This document shows, in pieces, positions 6,178-25,043 of a stretch of 64,000 nt of DNA; the stretch's first letter is position 1; each line of letters begins with the position of its first letter. The position numbers and the translations under genes were made by a program. The stretch comes from Ramlibacter tataouinensis TTB310 (GTDB taxonomy: Bacteria > Pseudomonadota > Gammaproteobacteria > Burkholderiales > Burkholderiaceae_C): contig NC_015677.1 in the NCBI RefSeq assembly GCF_000215705.1, positions 3,794,001 through 3,858,000 on the forward strand. The letters are read 5' to 3'. The notes under the pieces are model-generated. The model did no database searches, was not told where the DNA came from, and was given only the letters and a program-made list of their open reading frames with translations.

Positions 6178-8475
6178 TTACGCCGCAACTGCAAATGATA
6201 ACGACACTTGGGCCCCCGCAGGAACCCCGTCCAGCACGCGGTTCTTCAGATCGATGCGCGCGCCGTGCTCGTCCGCGATCTTCTTCACGACCGCCAGGCC
6301 CAGCCCCGTGCCCTTGGACTTGGTCGTGACATAGGGCTCGAAGGCCCGCTTGAGGATGTTCTCCGGGAAGCCCGGCCCCGAATCCTGCACGATCAGGCGC
6401 ACGCGCCGCGCCGCTTCGTTCCACTGCGTGCGGATGACGACTTCGCGCCGCGCGGCGCCCTCGGTCGCGTCCTGCGCGTTCTGCAGCAGGTTGTGGATCA
6501 CCTGGCGCAGCTGCATGGCATCGCCCAGGACGCGCGGGGCCTGCGGGTCCAGCTGCATCTGCACCGGCACGTGGTGGGCCGCGCCGGATTCGCCGGCGGC
6601 GGCCTCGCGCCCGTACAGGTGCAGCACGTCGGCCACCAGCGCGTTCAGGTCCAGCGGCTTGAGTTCGGCCGCGGGCAGCCGGGCATAGTCGCGGAACTCG
6701 TTGACCAGCCGCTTCATCGCGTCGACCTGGTCGACGATGGTGTGCACCGCCTTGGCCAGCAGGGCGCGCTCGGGCTCGGCCACCTTGGACGACAGCTTCA
6801 TCTCCAGCCGCTCGGCCGACAGCTGGATGGGCGTCAGCGGGTTCTTGATCTCGTGCGCCAGCCGGCGCGCCACCTCGCCCCAGGCCTGGGCGCGCTGGGC
6901 CGAGACGATCTCGGAGATGTCGTCGAACACCAGCAGGTGCGCCTGCCGGCCCGGCACGTCCGACGGCATCTCGGCGCCGCGCGCCACCAGGGTGATGGCG
7001 TTGCTGCTGGGGGTAGGCGAGCCGGGCTGCGGCGGGTTCAGCTCGAACGACTGCTGCCAGTGGTCCAGGCCGTGCTGCAGCCGCTCGTCCATGTACTCGT
7101 CGAAGCGCGCCATCACGGCCGCGCCGAAGGCCTCCAGCCCCTCGACCTCGGCCAGCGGCCGCCCCTGCTGGGCGGCCAGCGGCACGCGCAGGATGCGTGT
7201 CGCGCCTGGGTTGGCCGACTGGATGCGCCCCTGCGTGTCCAGCACGATGACGCCGGCGGTCAGGTTGTCCAGGATGGTCTGCAGGTGCAGCCGCGAGGCA
7301 TTCACCTGGCCCATGCTCTTCTCGACGGCGCGGCGGGCGTCGGCCAGCTGCTGCGTCATGTCGGCGAAGGAGCGGGTCAGGCCTTCCAGCTCGTCGCGGC
7401 CCTGCAGCGCCGGCTTGGGCGAGAGGTCGCCCTCGGCCACCTCGCGCACGCCTTCGGCCAGCAGCAGCAGTGGCCGCGCCAGCGAGTTGCCCAGGATGAC
7501 GGCCAGCAGGATGGCGCCGAACACCGCCAGGAACAGGCTGAGCGTGAGGGTGCCGATGTACATGCGGCGCAGGCCCTCGCGGCCCAGCGCGCGCTCCTGG
7601 TACTCGCGGTTGGCCTCCTGCACCGCCAGGGCGTTGGCCACCAGCGTGGGCGGCAGCACCTGGGTGGCCTGCAGCACCCGTGGCTCGCCCAGCAGCCCCA
7701 GGCCGGATGCCGACACCACCGCGATGGCCTTGATGCGGGCGTTGGGGGTGTTGGGCGTCGTCGTTTCGTCCAGCCCCTCGATCACGGCCAGGCTGCGCTG
7801 GCTGCGCACCGTGCGCAGCTGGTACGCGCTCGGCCGCTCGGGATTGAGCTGGAAGCGCGACTGGCCGGCGCTGGCGATGAGCTGGCCGGTGGCGCTCCAC
7901 AGGATCACGTCGTTGGCCGACAGCTGCTCGCGCAGCCGCTCCAGCACCAGCGGCGCCGTGGCATTGGGCGTGTCCGCCAGCTGCGTGGCGGCGTTGCGCG
8001 TCTTGGCCGCGAAGTCGTTGGCCAGCACGTCCAGCGTCGAGCGGCCCAGGCTGAGGCCGGCGTCCAGCGCGCCCTCCACCTTGACGTCGAACCAGCTCTC
8101 GATGGAGCGCGAGACGAACTGGTAGGACACCACGTAGATCAGCAGGCCCGGCGCGAAGCCCACCAGGGTGAAGATGGCCGCCAGCTTGATCAGCAGCCGG
8201 CTGCCGAACTTGCCCTGGCGCAGGCGCGAGAGCAGCCGCACGAACACCCAGCCGATGACGCTGAGCAGCACGCCGGCCACCACCATGTTGATGACGAACA
8301 GCCGGCCGTAGTTGCGCTCGTACAGCTCGCGGTTGTTGGTGGACTGGGCCAGCAGGAACAGCACCACGATGGCGATGCCCACCATGGCGGCCACCCCCAC
8401 CGCCAGCGCCCAGCGCACCGCGCGCGAGTTGCGCAGCAGGCCGCGCGGGCGCGCCGTGACCGAACCGGTGCTCAT
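6178..8475 (-). CDS. NtrY-like membrane sensor histidine kinase
   Basis: 765 residues. Membrane segments lie near 24-44, 60-83, 95-117 and 307-335, enclosing a periplasmic sensor of about 190 residues. HAMP (about 330-385) and PAS (about 395-520) follow. The HisKA box is RLAHEIKNPLTP with His541; the ATPase has an N-box (HNLLQNAQDA, about 660-670), DSGPGF (698-703) and GTGLGL (722-727). All phosphotransfer residues are present. The ATG overlaps the upstream DUF4390 stop (ATGA), so translation is coupled. The order rsmB-DUF4390-ntrY-ntrX is a conserved Burkholderiales neighbourhood. An earlier in-frame start would lengthen it by 17 residues without SD support. Confidence 0.9.
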   Translation of the reverse strand: MSTGSVTARPRGLLRNSRAVRWALAVGVAAMVGIAIVVLFLLAQSTNNRELYERNYGRLFVINMVVAGVLLSVIGWVFVRLLSRLRQGKFGSRLLIKLAAIFTLVGFAPGLLIYVVSYQFVSRSIESWFDVKVEGALDAGLSLGRSTLDVLANDFAAKTRNAATQLADTPNATAPLVLERLREQLSANDVILWSATGQLIASAGQSRFQLNPERPSAYQLRTVRSQRSLAVIEGLDETTTPNTPNARIKAIAVVSASGLGLLGEPRVLQATQVLPPTLVANALAVQEANREYQERALGREGLRRMYIGTLTLSLFLAVFGAILLAVILGNSLARPLLLLAEGVREVAEGDLSPKPALQGRDELEGLTRSFADMTQQLADARRAVEKSMGQVNASRLHLQTILDNLTAGVIVLDTQGRIQSANPGATRILRVPLAAQQGRPLAEVEGLEAFGAAVMARFDEYMDERLQHGLDHWQQSFELNPPQPGSPTPSSNAITLVARGAEMPSDVPGRQAHLLVFDDISEIVSAQRAQAWGEVARRLAHEIKNPLTPIQLSAERLEMKLSSKVAEPERALLAKAVHTIVDQVDAMKRLVNEFRDYARLPAAELKPLDLNALVADVLHLYGREAAAGESGAAHHVPVQMQLDPQAPRVLGDAMQLRQVIHNLLQNAQDATEGAARREVVIRTQWNEAARRVRLIVQDSGPGFPENILKRAFEPYVTTKSKGTGLGLAVVKKIADEHGARIDLKNRVLDGVPAGAQVSLSFAVAA

Positions 8476-9113
8476 CGGCCGCCCCTGGCCGGCAGCTGCA
8501 GGCTGCGCGCCGCCGACAGGTTCCACTCGGGCTGGCCGGCGATGCCGATCTGGAACGGCCGCGGCAGCTGCGACACGTCCAGCCGGAAGCTGAAGTTGAC
8601 GGTGTACGCCCGGTCGGGCTGGGCTTCGCCCGGTTCGGCGATCTTCCAGCCCGAGATGCGCTGCACCGCGGCCAGCGCCTCCTCGCGCGTGTCGAAGGTC
8701 TGGCCCAGCGCCAGGCCGGGGTTGCCGATCGGCCCGTTGGACGCCACCAGGCGCCAGCGCCGAGTCAGCGGCTGGTAGGACAGGCGCAGGTGCCGCTCGG
8801 CCGAGGCGATCTCCTGGTCGTACCAGTACCAGCGCTCGCGCAGCAGCACGGTGTCGGCGACGAAGAACAGCGGGATGCCCTTGGACAGGGCCTCATCGGC
8901 GGCCGGCGGCAGCTCCAGGCGCAGGCTGGCCGACAGCAGCAGCCCCTCTTCGGTGCGCGCCAGCTCGACCTGGTCGATCTCCAGGGGTTCGGCCCGCAAC
9001 GCCGGCGGCCACCCCAGGCACAGGACGGCCAGGACGAGTTGGAGTACCCGCTCAGCCCAGGCGGCCGCCCGGCTGCCGTCTTTTCTCCAGCAGCGCGTAG
9101 AAAAACCCGTCAT
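8472..9113 (-). CDS. DUF4390 exported protein
   Basis: 213 residues. A positively charged N-terminus and a hydrophobic stretch (VLQLVLAVLCLGW) end at ALRA, a plausible signal-peptidase site, followed by a beta-rich domain typical of DUF4390 (EIDQVELARTEEGLLLSA, later RRWRLV and FQIGIAG). The function of the family is unknown; its fixed place between rsmB and the NtrYX-like pair suggests a periplasmic partner of the kinase. The start overlaps the 3' end of rsmB by about 60 bases; ATG 9113 and GTG 9119 are both possible. Confidence 0.8.
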   Translation of the reverse strand: MTGFSTRCWRKDGSRAAAWAERVLQLVLAVLCLGWPPALRAEPLEIDQVELARTEEGLLLSASLRLELPPAADEALSKGIPLFFVADTVLLRERWYWYDQEIASAERHLRLSYQPLTRRWRLVASNGPIGNPGLALGQTFDTREEALAAVQRISGWKIAEPGEAQPDRAYTVNFSFRLDVSQLPRPFQIGIAGQPEWNLSAARSLQLPARGGR

Positions 9114-10401
9114 GGTCACCCGGAAGATTGTCCCGGAGGGGGTCCGGGTTTGCCCCGGTTTGGGGAATTAAATGCCCGGGCGCGGGCCGCAAAGCAGCGT
9201 CGGTGTTGTGCGCAACAAACGACTGGATTTGGGCTTCGCCCTCGGCGCGGAACACCGAGCAGGTGCAGTAGAGCAGCCGCCCGCCGGGCCGCAGCAGCGG
9301 CCACAGCGCGTCCAGCAGGCGCGCCTGCAGGGCGGCCAGGCGGGCGACGTCGGCTTCCCGGCGCAGCCAGCGCACGTCCGGGTGGCGCCGCACGATGCCC
9401 GAGGCGGTGCAGGGCGCATCCAGCAGGATGCCGTCGAAGGGCTGGCCGTCCCACCAGGCGGACGGCTCGGCCGCATCCGCCGCCACCACCTGCGCCGCCA
9501 GCCCCAGCCGGGCCAGGGTCTCGCGGATGCGTTCGCAGCGCGCCGGGTCCACGTCCAGCGCGATCAGTTCCGCCTCGTCGCCGGCCAGCTCCCGCAGATG
9601 GGCCGTCTTGCCACCCGGCGCGGCACAAGCGTCCAGCAAGCGCAGCGGCCGCATGCCATCGAGTTCGCGCAGCAGCAGCGGCGCGGCCAGCTGGGCCGCC
9701 GCGTCCTGCACCGAGACCTGGCCCTGGTCGAAGCCCGGGACCTCGTGCACCGGCCGCGGCCGGGTCAGCACCAGCCCGTGCTCGCCGACCGGCCGTGCCT
9801 CCACCTGCATCGCGGCCCAGGCCTGCAGCAGCAGCGCTGGCGTGGACTTCCTCGCGTTGACCCGCAGCGTCATCGGCGGCTGGGTATTGGCCGCCTGCAG
9901 GATGGCCTGCCAGTGGCGCGGATGGTCGTGACGAAGCCGCTCGATCCACCAGCGCGGGTGGTTCCAGTGCGCCACCGGCTCGCTGTCGGTCGCTGCCACC
10001 AGCGCCGGCTGCTCGCGCAGGAAGCGGCGCAGGCAGGCATTGATGAAGCCCGTCTGCCCCCGCGTGGCGGGATGGCGCTTGGCCGCCTCCACGGCCTGGT
10101 CCACCAGCGTGAAGGCCTCGTAGGGCGCATCCTCCGCCCGCCAGCACAGGGCCAGCGCGGTGCACAGCAGGGCATCGGCCGGCGGCGGCGGCGTGCGGGG
10201 GGCCAGGCGCCGGCGCAAGGCCTCGGCGCGGCCCAGCTGGCGCATGGTCTGGAAGGCCAGGGCCTGCACGCCGGCACGCAGCGCGGGCTCCACCGCGGCC
10301 AGGGCCGGGGTGGCCGAGGTGCCGGCACGCACCTGTTCGATCACGGAAGCGGTGGCCTGCAGCTGCCGCCACAGCGGCACCGCCGTGCCCGGGGTGTTCA
10401 T
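9052..10401 (-). CDS. rsmB: 16S rRNA (cytosine-967-C5)-methyltransferase RsmB
   Basis: 449 residues, close to the family length. An N-terminal NusB-like RNA-binding domain (about 1-140) is followed by a SAM-dependent methyltransferase. Motifs: LLDACAAPGGKTAHL (SAM binding, 255-269), DAPC with Cys331 and YCTCS with Cys381, the two cysteines used in m5C catalysis. It methylates C967 of 16S rRNA in the assembling 30S subunit. The ATG overlaps the lemA-type stop in ATGA. It belongs to the lemA-rsmB-DUF4390-ntrY-ntrX transcription unit. Confidence 0.95.
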   Translation of the reverse strand: MNTPGTAVPLWRQLQATASVIEQVRAGTSATPALAAVEPALRAGVQALAFQTMRQLGRAEALRRRLAPRTPPPPADALLCTALALCWRAEDAPYEAFTLVDQAVEAAKRHPATRGQTGFINACLRRFLREQPALVAATDSEPVAHWNHPRWWIERLRHDHPRHWQAILQAANTQPPMTLRVNARKSTPALLLQAWAAMQVEARPVGEHGLVLTRPRPVHEVPGFDQGQVSVQDAAAQLAAPLLLRELDGMRPLRLLDACAAPGGKTAHLRELAGDEAELIALDVDPARCERIRETLARLGLAAQVVAADAAEPSAWWDGQPFDGILLDAPCTASGIVRRHPDVRWLRREADVARLAALQARLLDALWPLLRPGGRLLYCTCSVFRAEGEAQIQSFVAHNTDAALRPAPGHLIPQTGANPDPLRDNLPGDHDGFFYALLEKRRQPGGRLG

Positions 10402-10958
10402 AGGCCGCGCGCCGGCTTGAAACCGAACAGCCAGGCCAGCAGCAGCGCCGGGAACTGGCCGATGGCCGCGTTGTAGCGGGCCACGGCCTGGTTGAAGTGG
10501 TCGGCCGCGGCGGCGGACTGCGCCACCAGCTGGGCCCGGGTGGAGGTCAGCGTCTCGGGCAGGCTCGGGCCCGCCAGGTCGTGCGCGTCGTCGCGCTCGG
10601 CCCGTTCCCAGGCCGTGGCCAGCACGTCGCCGGCCGCCACCAGGGCGGCGATGCGGTCGGGATCCAGCGGGCGCTGGCGCGCGGCGGCCAACGAGGCCAG
10701 CAGCTGCCCGGCGGCGCCGCGCAGGCCGGCCCAGAACGAAGGCTGGTTCTCGCCCTCGAACAGCGAGGCCGGCTGGGTCTCGCCTTCGGGCAGGCAGGCC
10801 TCGACCAGCCGCACATGGCGCAGCAGCTCGTCGTCCAGCGTCGTGAAGGCCTGCTTGGCCTCGGAGCGCAGCCGCACCAGCCGGTTGTAAGCACCCACAG
10901 ACCAGAACAGCAGCAGCGCCGCCGCGGCCCACCACAGCAGGGGGGAAGAAGAGGTCAT
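10398..10958 (-). CDS. LemA family protein
   Basis: 186 residues, with one N-terminal membrane segment (LLWWAAAALLLFWSVGAYNRL, about 7-27) and a long helical domain ending in FNQAVARYNAAIGQFPALLLAWLFGF in shortened LemA form. LemA proteins are membrane-anchored helical proteins of unclear function. The start has no good SD, but CATAAT lies 8 bases upstream of the ATG, so the transcript may be nearly leaderless. It is the first gene of the unit after the rpoC terminator and overlaps rsmB by 4 bases. Confidence 0.85.
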   Translation of the reverse strand: MTSSSPLLWWAAAALLLFWSVGAYNRLVRLRSEAKQAFTTLDDELLRHVRLVEACLPEGETQPASLFEGENQPSFWAGLRGAAGQLLASLAAARQRPLDPDRIAALVAAGDVLATAWERAERDDAHDLAGPSLPETLTSTRAQLVAQSAAAADHFNQAVARYNAAIGQFPALLLAWLFGFKPARGL

Positions 10959-10974
10959 CAGCGCCGATTATGAA

Positions 10975-11016
10975 TAAAAAAGCGCCCTGGCCCGCTTGCG
11001 GCGGACACAGGGCGCT
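10975..11016 (-). terminator. Rho-independent terminator of the rpoBC operon
   Basis: AGCGCCCTG and CAGGGCGCT (10981-10989/11008-11016) form a 9-bp stem just after the rpoC stop, followed on the minus strand by TTTTTTAT. This is a textbook terminator separating rpoC from lemA. Confidence 0.85.
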
Positions 11017-11036
11017 ATGGATTCAGGAGCGTCCGA

Positions 11037-15263
<4,227 letters not shown>

Positions 15264-15282
15264 TGACTCAATCCCTTCTGAT

Positions 15283-19395
<4,113 letters not shown>

Positions 19396-19555
19396 GAGAT
19401 CTCCGGGCTAATGAGCTCTTGCGCAACTGTCGCGCCGGCCCCTGGCGAAGGCTCGGCGTTGCTTGGTGGGTTGGCCACTACCAACCATGGCGGACGGCCG
19501 TGCATTGCACACGGCCCGAACCAAGGCGTCTTCTGCAGTCGGGTCAGAAGACACT

Positions 19556-19597
19556 CGAAAAAACTGGGGGGAACCGCGTATTGGACCAGTTTTTTCG
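19556..19597 (-). terminator. Hairpin with T-tract in the rplL-rpoB gap
   Basis: CGAAAAAACTGG (19556-19567) and its exact complement CCAGTTTTTTCG (19586-19597) form a 12-bp stem with an 18-base loop. On the minus strand the 3' arm carries six T, so it can act as a partial terminator/attenuator (or RNase processing hairpin) between rplL and rpoB, a known control point in other bacteria. Confidence 0.55.
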
Positions 19598-19629
19598 GGT
19601 GCGTTCAGGCCACGCCTCAATAAGCACCA

Positions 19630-19664
19630 AAGGCTGGAGGCCCTTTGCAGGACGCTCCAGCCTT
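19630..19664 (-). terminator. Hairpin immediately downstream of rplL
   Basis: AAGGCTGGAG (19630-19639) and CTCCAGCCTT (19655-19664) form a perfect 10-bp stem 14 bases after the rplL stop. There is no U-run, so it is more likely an attenuator or RNA-stabilising hairpin than a full terminator. Confidence 0.5.
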
Positions 19665-19678
19665 GGGCCAGGGACGAG

Positions 19679-20056
<378 letters not shown>

Positions 20057-20091
20057 TTCAGTTTTCCTTCAGTTGGGTTCAATGCCGCCGC

Positions 20092-20604
20092 TCAGGCAGC
20101 GGCTGCTTCGGTGGTCGCTTTGCCTTTTTTCGCCGCCAGCGCACCCAGCACCACGGCGGTGCGGGAGATCGGCGACTTCAACAGCCCGCACAGCTGGGCC
20201 AGCAGCACTTCCTTGCTGGGAATGCTGGCCAGCTGCTTCACGCCGTTGACGTCCAGGGCCTTGCCTCCGTAAGCGCCGCCGCGGATGACCAGCTTGTCGT
20301 TGGTCTTCGCGAAATCGGCCACCACCTTGGCGGCGGCCACGGCATCCACGGAGAAGCCATAGATCAGCGGGCCGGTCATCTGCTCGCTGACGATGTCGAA
20401 ACTGCTGCCGGCCACAGCACGGCGGGCCAGGGTGTTCTTCAGAACACTCAGGTTCACGCCCTTGCTGCGCGCGTCGTTGCGCAGTTTCGTCATGTCGGCG
20501 ACCGTGATGCCGCGGTATTCCGCCATCACCAGCGTTTGAGCTTTGGCGGCGAGCCCGGTCACCTCATCGATGACCGCTTGCTTCTCACTGCGATTCAGAC
20601 TCAA
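20092..20604 (-). CDS. rplJ: 50S ribosomal protein L10
   Basis: 170 residues, [15 protein letters not shown]..., the stalk base protein that anchors L7/L12. It starts at TTG 20604: AAGGAG lies 6 bases upstream and no ATG is available. L10 (with L7/L12) normally represses its own mRNA by binding the leader upstream of this start; the 261-base leader here has room for that. Confidence 0.95.
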   Translation of the reverse strand: MSLNRSEKQAVIDEVTGLAAKAQTLVMAEYRGITVADMTKLRNDARSKGVNLSVLKNTLARRAVAGSSFDIVSEQMTGPLIYGFSVDAVAAAKVVADFAKTNDKLVIRGGAYGGKALDVNGVKQLASIPSKEVLLAQLCGLLKSPISRTAVVLGALAAKKGKATTEAAAA

Positions 20605-20865
20605 GGTCTACTCCTTCCAATGCGCCGCTTCGGTTTGCACCTCCACGGCACGCCTTTCTTGCAGCGACCAACTGTTCAGAAACTTTTCAATTCCGTCTCA
20701 GCGGGATCGCCATCTGCGTTGGCTCGGAGCCGGAGGCGACCTCCTGACTCCTCGATTAAGCGGGTCGCCCCGCGCCAACGGTCCTGGATGGCCTGCCGGT
20801 TCCCTTGCGGGCACCGGCAGCCCACCACGCCGGCCGGCCTTGCGGGCCGGCCGGAATTCCTTGGC
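20605..20865 (-). promoter_or_regulatory. Gene-free rplA-rplJ gap: candidate L10 leader
   Basis: The region contains no plausible gene. A 10-bp GC-only hairpin (20830-20839/20845-20854, loop TTGCG) follows rplA closely. The section nearer rplJ is less GC-rich and precedes the TTG start; in proteobacteria this is where the L10(L12)4 autoregulatory leader lies. I could not fold it by hand, so the assignment rests on position and length. Confidence 0.45.
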
Positions 20866-21567
<702 letters not shown>

Positions 21568-21999
21568 TTACACGCCCTCCACGTTCACGCCCATGGACCG
21601 GGCCGAACCGGCCAGGGTGCGCACGGCGGCGTCCAGGCTGGCGGCGTTCATGTCCTTCATCTTGGTCTTGGCGATCTCCTCGAGCTGGGCCCGGGTGATC
21701 TTGCCGACCTTGTCGCTGTGGGCCTTGGACGAACCCTTGTCGAGCTTGATCGCCTTCTTGATCAAGGTGGTCGCCGGCGGCGTCTTGATGATGAAGGTGA
21801 AGCTCTTGTCCGCGTAGGCGGTGATCACCACCGGCAGCGGCAGGCCCGGCTCGACGCCCTGGGTCTGCGCGTTGAACGCCTTGCAGAACTCCATGATGTT
21901 CAGGCCGCGCTGGCCCAGCGCAGGGCCGATCGGGGGCGACGGGTTGGCCTTGCCAGCCGGCACTTGCAGCTTGACAAAACCGACGATCTTCTTCGCCAT
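21568..21999 (-). CDS. rplK: 50S ribosomal protein L11
   Basis: 143 residues. The N-terminal Pro-rich domain ([20 protein letters not shown]) and the C-terminal rRNA-binding domain ([13 protein letters not shown]) are both present. It binds the GTPase-associated centre. The start [12 protein letters not shown] is preceded by AAGGAG about 8 bases upstream. The 165-base gap to nusG includes a hairpin GCCAGGC-TTTCT-GCCTGGC at 22026-22044 and no gene. Confidence 0.97.
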   Translation of the reverse strand: MAKKIVGFVKLQVPAGKANPSPPIGPALGQRGLNIMEFCKAFNAQTQGVEPGLPLPVVITAYADKSFTFIIKTPPATTLIKKAIKLDKGSSKAHSDKVGKITRAQLEEIAKTKMKDMNAASLDAAVRTLAGSARSMGVNVEGV

Positions 22000-22164
22000 G
22001 TTTTTTACTCCTTGCGGGTGATAGCGCCAGGCTTTCTGCCTGGCTCCCCGGGGGTTGACAGCTCTGGGCTTCCTTCGCTCCGGCGCCGAGCTGGCGGGCA
22101 CCGGTGAAGTCCGGCCGGCGGAAGGAGGCAGCGTGCCGCCTCTCCTGCCGAACCGGTATTTCGG

Positions 22165-22764
22165 TTAGGTCTTCTCGACCTGGGAGAACTCCAGCTCGAC
22201 CGGCGTGGCGCGACCGAAGATGGTCACCGACACGCGGACCTTGCTTTTTTCGTAGTTGACTTCCTCGACCGTGCCGTTGAAGTCGGTGAACGGACCCTCT
22301 TTGACGCGCACATACTCGCCCACCACGAACTCGACCTTGTGGCGCGGCTTCTCCACGCCCTCTTCCATCTGGCCCAGGATCTTGGCGACCTCGTCCTCGG
22401 AGATCGGGGCCGGGCGGTTCTTGGCGCCGCCGACGAAGCCGGTCACCTTGTTGGTGTGCTTGACCAGGTGCCAGGTGTCGTCGTTCATCACCATCTGCAC
22501 CAGCACGTAGCCGGGGTAGAAGCGGCGCTCCGACGTGCGCTTCTGGCCGTTCTTGATCTCGACCACCTCCTCGGTGGGCACCAGGATCTCGCCGAACATG
22601 TCCTGCATGCCGGCGCGGTTGATGCGTTCGCGGATGTTGCGCTCCACGGCCTTTTCCATGCCCGAGTAGGCATGGACCACGTACCAGCGCAGGTCCGGGT
22701 TGACCGGCTTGGCCGGTACGGACGGCTCGGCGGGTACGGCCTGGGCCGGATCGGTATCGCTCAT
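22165..22764 (-). CDS. nusG: Transcription termination/antitermination factor NusG
   Basis: 199 residues. The NGN domain ([19 protein letters not shown] through FVGG, about 25-130) and the C-terminal KOW domain ([21 protein letters not shown], about 150-170) are intact. It binds RNA polymerase and couples it to Rho or to S10. The start lies 2 bases after the secE stop. The N-terminal tail is Pro/Ala-rich ([13 protein letters not shown]). Confidence 0.96.
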   Translation of the reverse strand: MSDTDPAQAVPAEPSVPAKPVNPDLRWYVVHAYSGMEKAVERNIRERINRAGMQDMFGEILVPTEEVVEIKNGQKRTSERRFYPGYVLVQMVMNDDTWHLVKHTNKVTGFVGGAKNRPAPISEDEVAKILGQMEEGVEKPRHKVEFVVGEYVRVKEGPFTDFNGTVEEVNYEKSKVRVSVTIFGRATPVELEFSQVEKT

Positions 22765-22766
22765 GA

Positions 22767-23147
22767 TTACCTCCACCCCAGGATCAGGTCGTAGAACGCC
22801 CACTCCAGGGTCTTGTCGGTCAGCCACAGGAACAGCGCCATCACCACCACGAAGGCGAACACGTAGGCCGTCATCTGGCCGGCCTCCTTGCGGGTGGGCC
22901 ACACCACCTTCTTGACCTCGCGCCAGGCGTCGCGGCCGAAGGCCACGAATTCCTTGCCCGGCTCGGAGGTCAGGAACACCACGACGGCGGCGGCCAGCCC
23001 GACCAGCAGCGCGCCCCACTGGGCGATCTGCCCCTGGCGCGCCAGCAGGTAAAAGCCGACCACGGCCGCCACCACGAGGGCGACGGCGGCAGCCAGCTTG
23101 GCCTTGTCGGCGCCGGTGCTGACGGTTTCAACTTGAGAACTGGCCAT
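22767..23147 (-). CDS. secE: Preprotein translocase subunit SecE
   Basis: 126 residues with three predicted membrane segments, as in other proteobacterial SecE, and the conserved cytoplasmic amphipathic region [17 protein letters not shown] before the last segment. It clamps SecY in the translocon. Gene order tuf-tRNA-Trp-secE-nusG is standard. Confidence 0.95.
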   Translation of the reverse strand: MASSQVETVSTGADKAKLAAAVALVVAAVVGFYLLARQGQIAQWGALLVGLAAAVVVFLTSEPGKEFVAFGRDAWREVKKVVWPTRKEAGQMTAYVFAFVVVMALFLWLTDKTLEWAFYDLILGWR

Positions 23148-23194
23148 GGACGGCTGTTTCCTGCTTCAAATTCACTGCGTCTTTTCAGACGCCA

Positions 23195-23217
23195 AACCCG
23201 CCGGGGCTCGGCGGGTT
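23195..23217 (-). terminator. Hairpin between tRNA-Trp and secE
   Basis: AACCCGCCG and CGGCGGGTT form a 9-bp stem around a 5-base loop, about 40 bases after tRNA-Trp on the minus strand. The following bases are only TTTGG-like, so it is probably a processing or attenuation hairpin. Confidence 0.45.
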
Positions 23218-23257
23218 GGTGAGGCCCGCCTCACGGCGGGAAGTGGCGCCACCTAGG

Positions 23258-23333
23258 TGGCAGGGGCAGTAGGAATCGAACCTACAACCTTCGGTTTTGG
23301 AGACCGACGCTCTGCCAATTGAGCTATACCCCT
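23258..23333 (-). tRNA. tRNA-Trp (CCA)
   Basis: Acceptor AGGGGTA pairs with TGCCCCT, the anticodon loop is CTCCAAA in TCGGT/ACCGA, and the CCA tail is encoded. It lies 7 bases after the tuf stop and just upstream of secE, so it is probably processed from the tuf-secE transcript. Confidence 0.96.
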
Positions 23334-23339
23334 GTGGCC

Positions 23340-24530
<1,191 letters not shown>

Positions 24531-24575
24531 TTTTTTCGCCTTCCGAAAAAAGTAACTAGACGGTCTTCATCAATC

Positions 24576-24650
<75 letters not shown>

Positions 24651-24702
24651 GAAATTCTTCGGTTCGCCAAGCAAACACATCATTGCCGTGCCGTGCGATC
24701 CG

Positions 24703-24776
24703 TGGAGCGGGAGACGGGAATCGAACCCGCGTCATTAGCTTGGAAGGCTAAGGTTCTGCCATTGAACTACTCCCGC
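24703..24776 (-). tRNA. tRNA-Gly (TCC)
   Basis: Acceptor GCGGGAG, anticodon stem TTAGC/GCTAA with loop CTTCCAA, and encoded CCA. It is the middle tRNA of the Tyr-Gly-Thr-tuf cluster. Confidence 0.96.
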
Positions 24777-24866
24777 GTTCGGGCTTTGCTCGACAGCCCC
24801 GGCAAACTTCCTTCGGCTACCACTCGATCGCTTCAACACATGTCGCCCAGCCTCTTCAACAAGGCT

Positions 24867-24952
24867 TGGTGGAGGAGGCTGGATTCGAACCAGCGTAGGC
24901 GTAAGCCAACAGATTTACAGTCTGCCCCCTTTAGCCACTCGGGCACCCCTCC
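24867..24952 (-). tRNA. tRNA-Tyr (GTA)
   Basis: An 86-base class II tRNA with a long variable arm (about TTGGCTTACGCCTA), anticodon GTA and encoded CCA. It is the first gene of the tRNA-tuf operon. Confidence 0.96.
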
Positions 24953-24964
24953 GGCGAACCTCGA

Positions 24965-24970
24965 AATATA
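24965..24970 (-). promoter_or_regulatory. -10 element of the tRNA-Tyr/Gly/Thr-tuf promoter
   Basis: TATATT on the minus strand lies 12 bases before the tRNA-Tyr 5' end, with a GC-containing discriminator (TCGAGG) as expected for a stringently controlled stable-RNA promoter. The -35 is weak. Confidence 0.5.
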
Positions 24971-25043
24971 GCACGATTTCGTGCCGAAAAGCGCTGCCGT
25001 CCGGCACCGCAGCCAGGGCGCCTGCGCCTGTCACCGTCAGCGC

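Noticed and set aside
5420..7900. A single 826-codon frame joining the kinase region to the response regulator
   Set aside because: The first two thirds are an out-of-frame shadow of the kinase gene; the true regulator begins at ATG 6142 with MANILVVDD.
6208..8778. A large plus-strand frame across the ntrY-like gene
   Set aside because: Its His/Gln/Arg-rich composition and complete antisense overlap with a motif-complete histidine kinase mark it as spurious.
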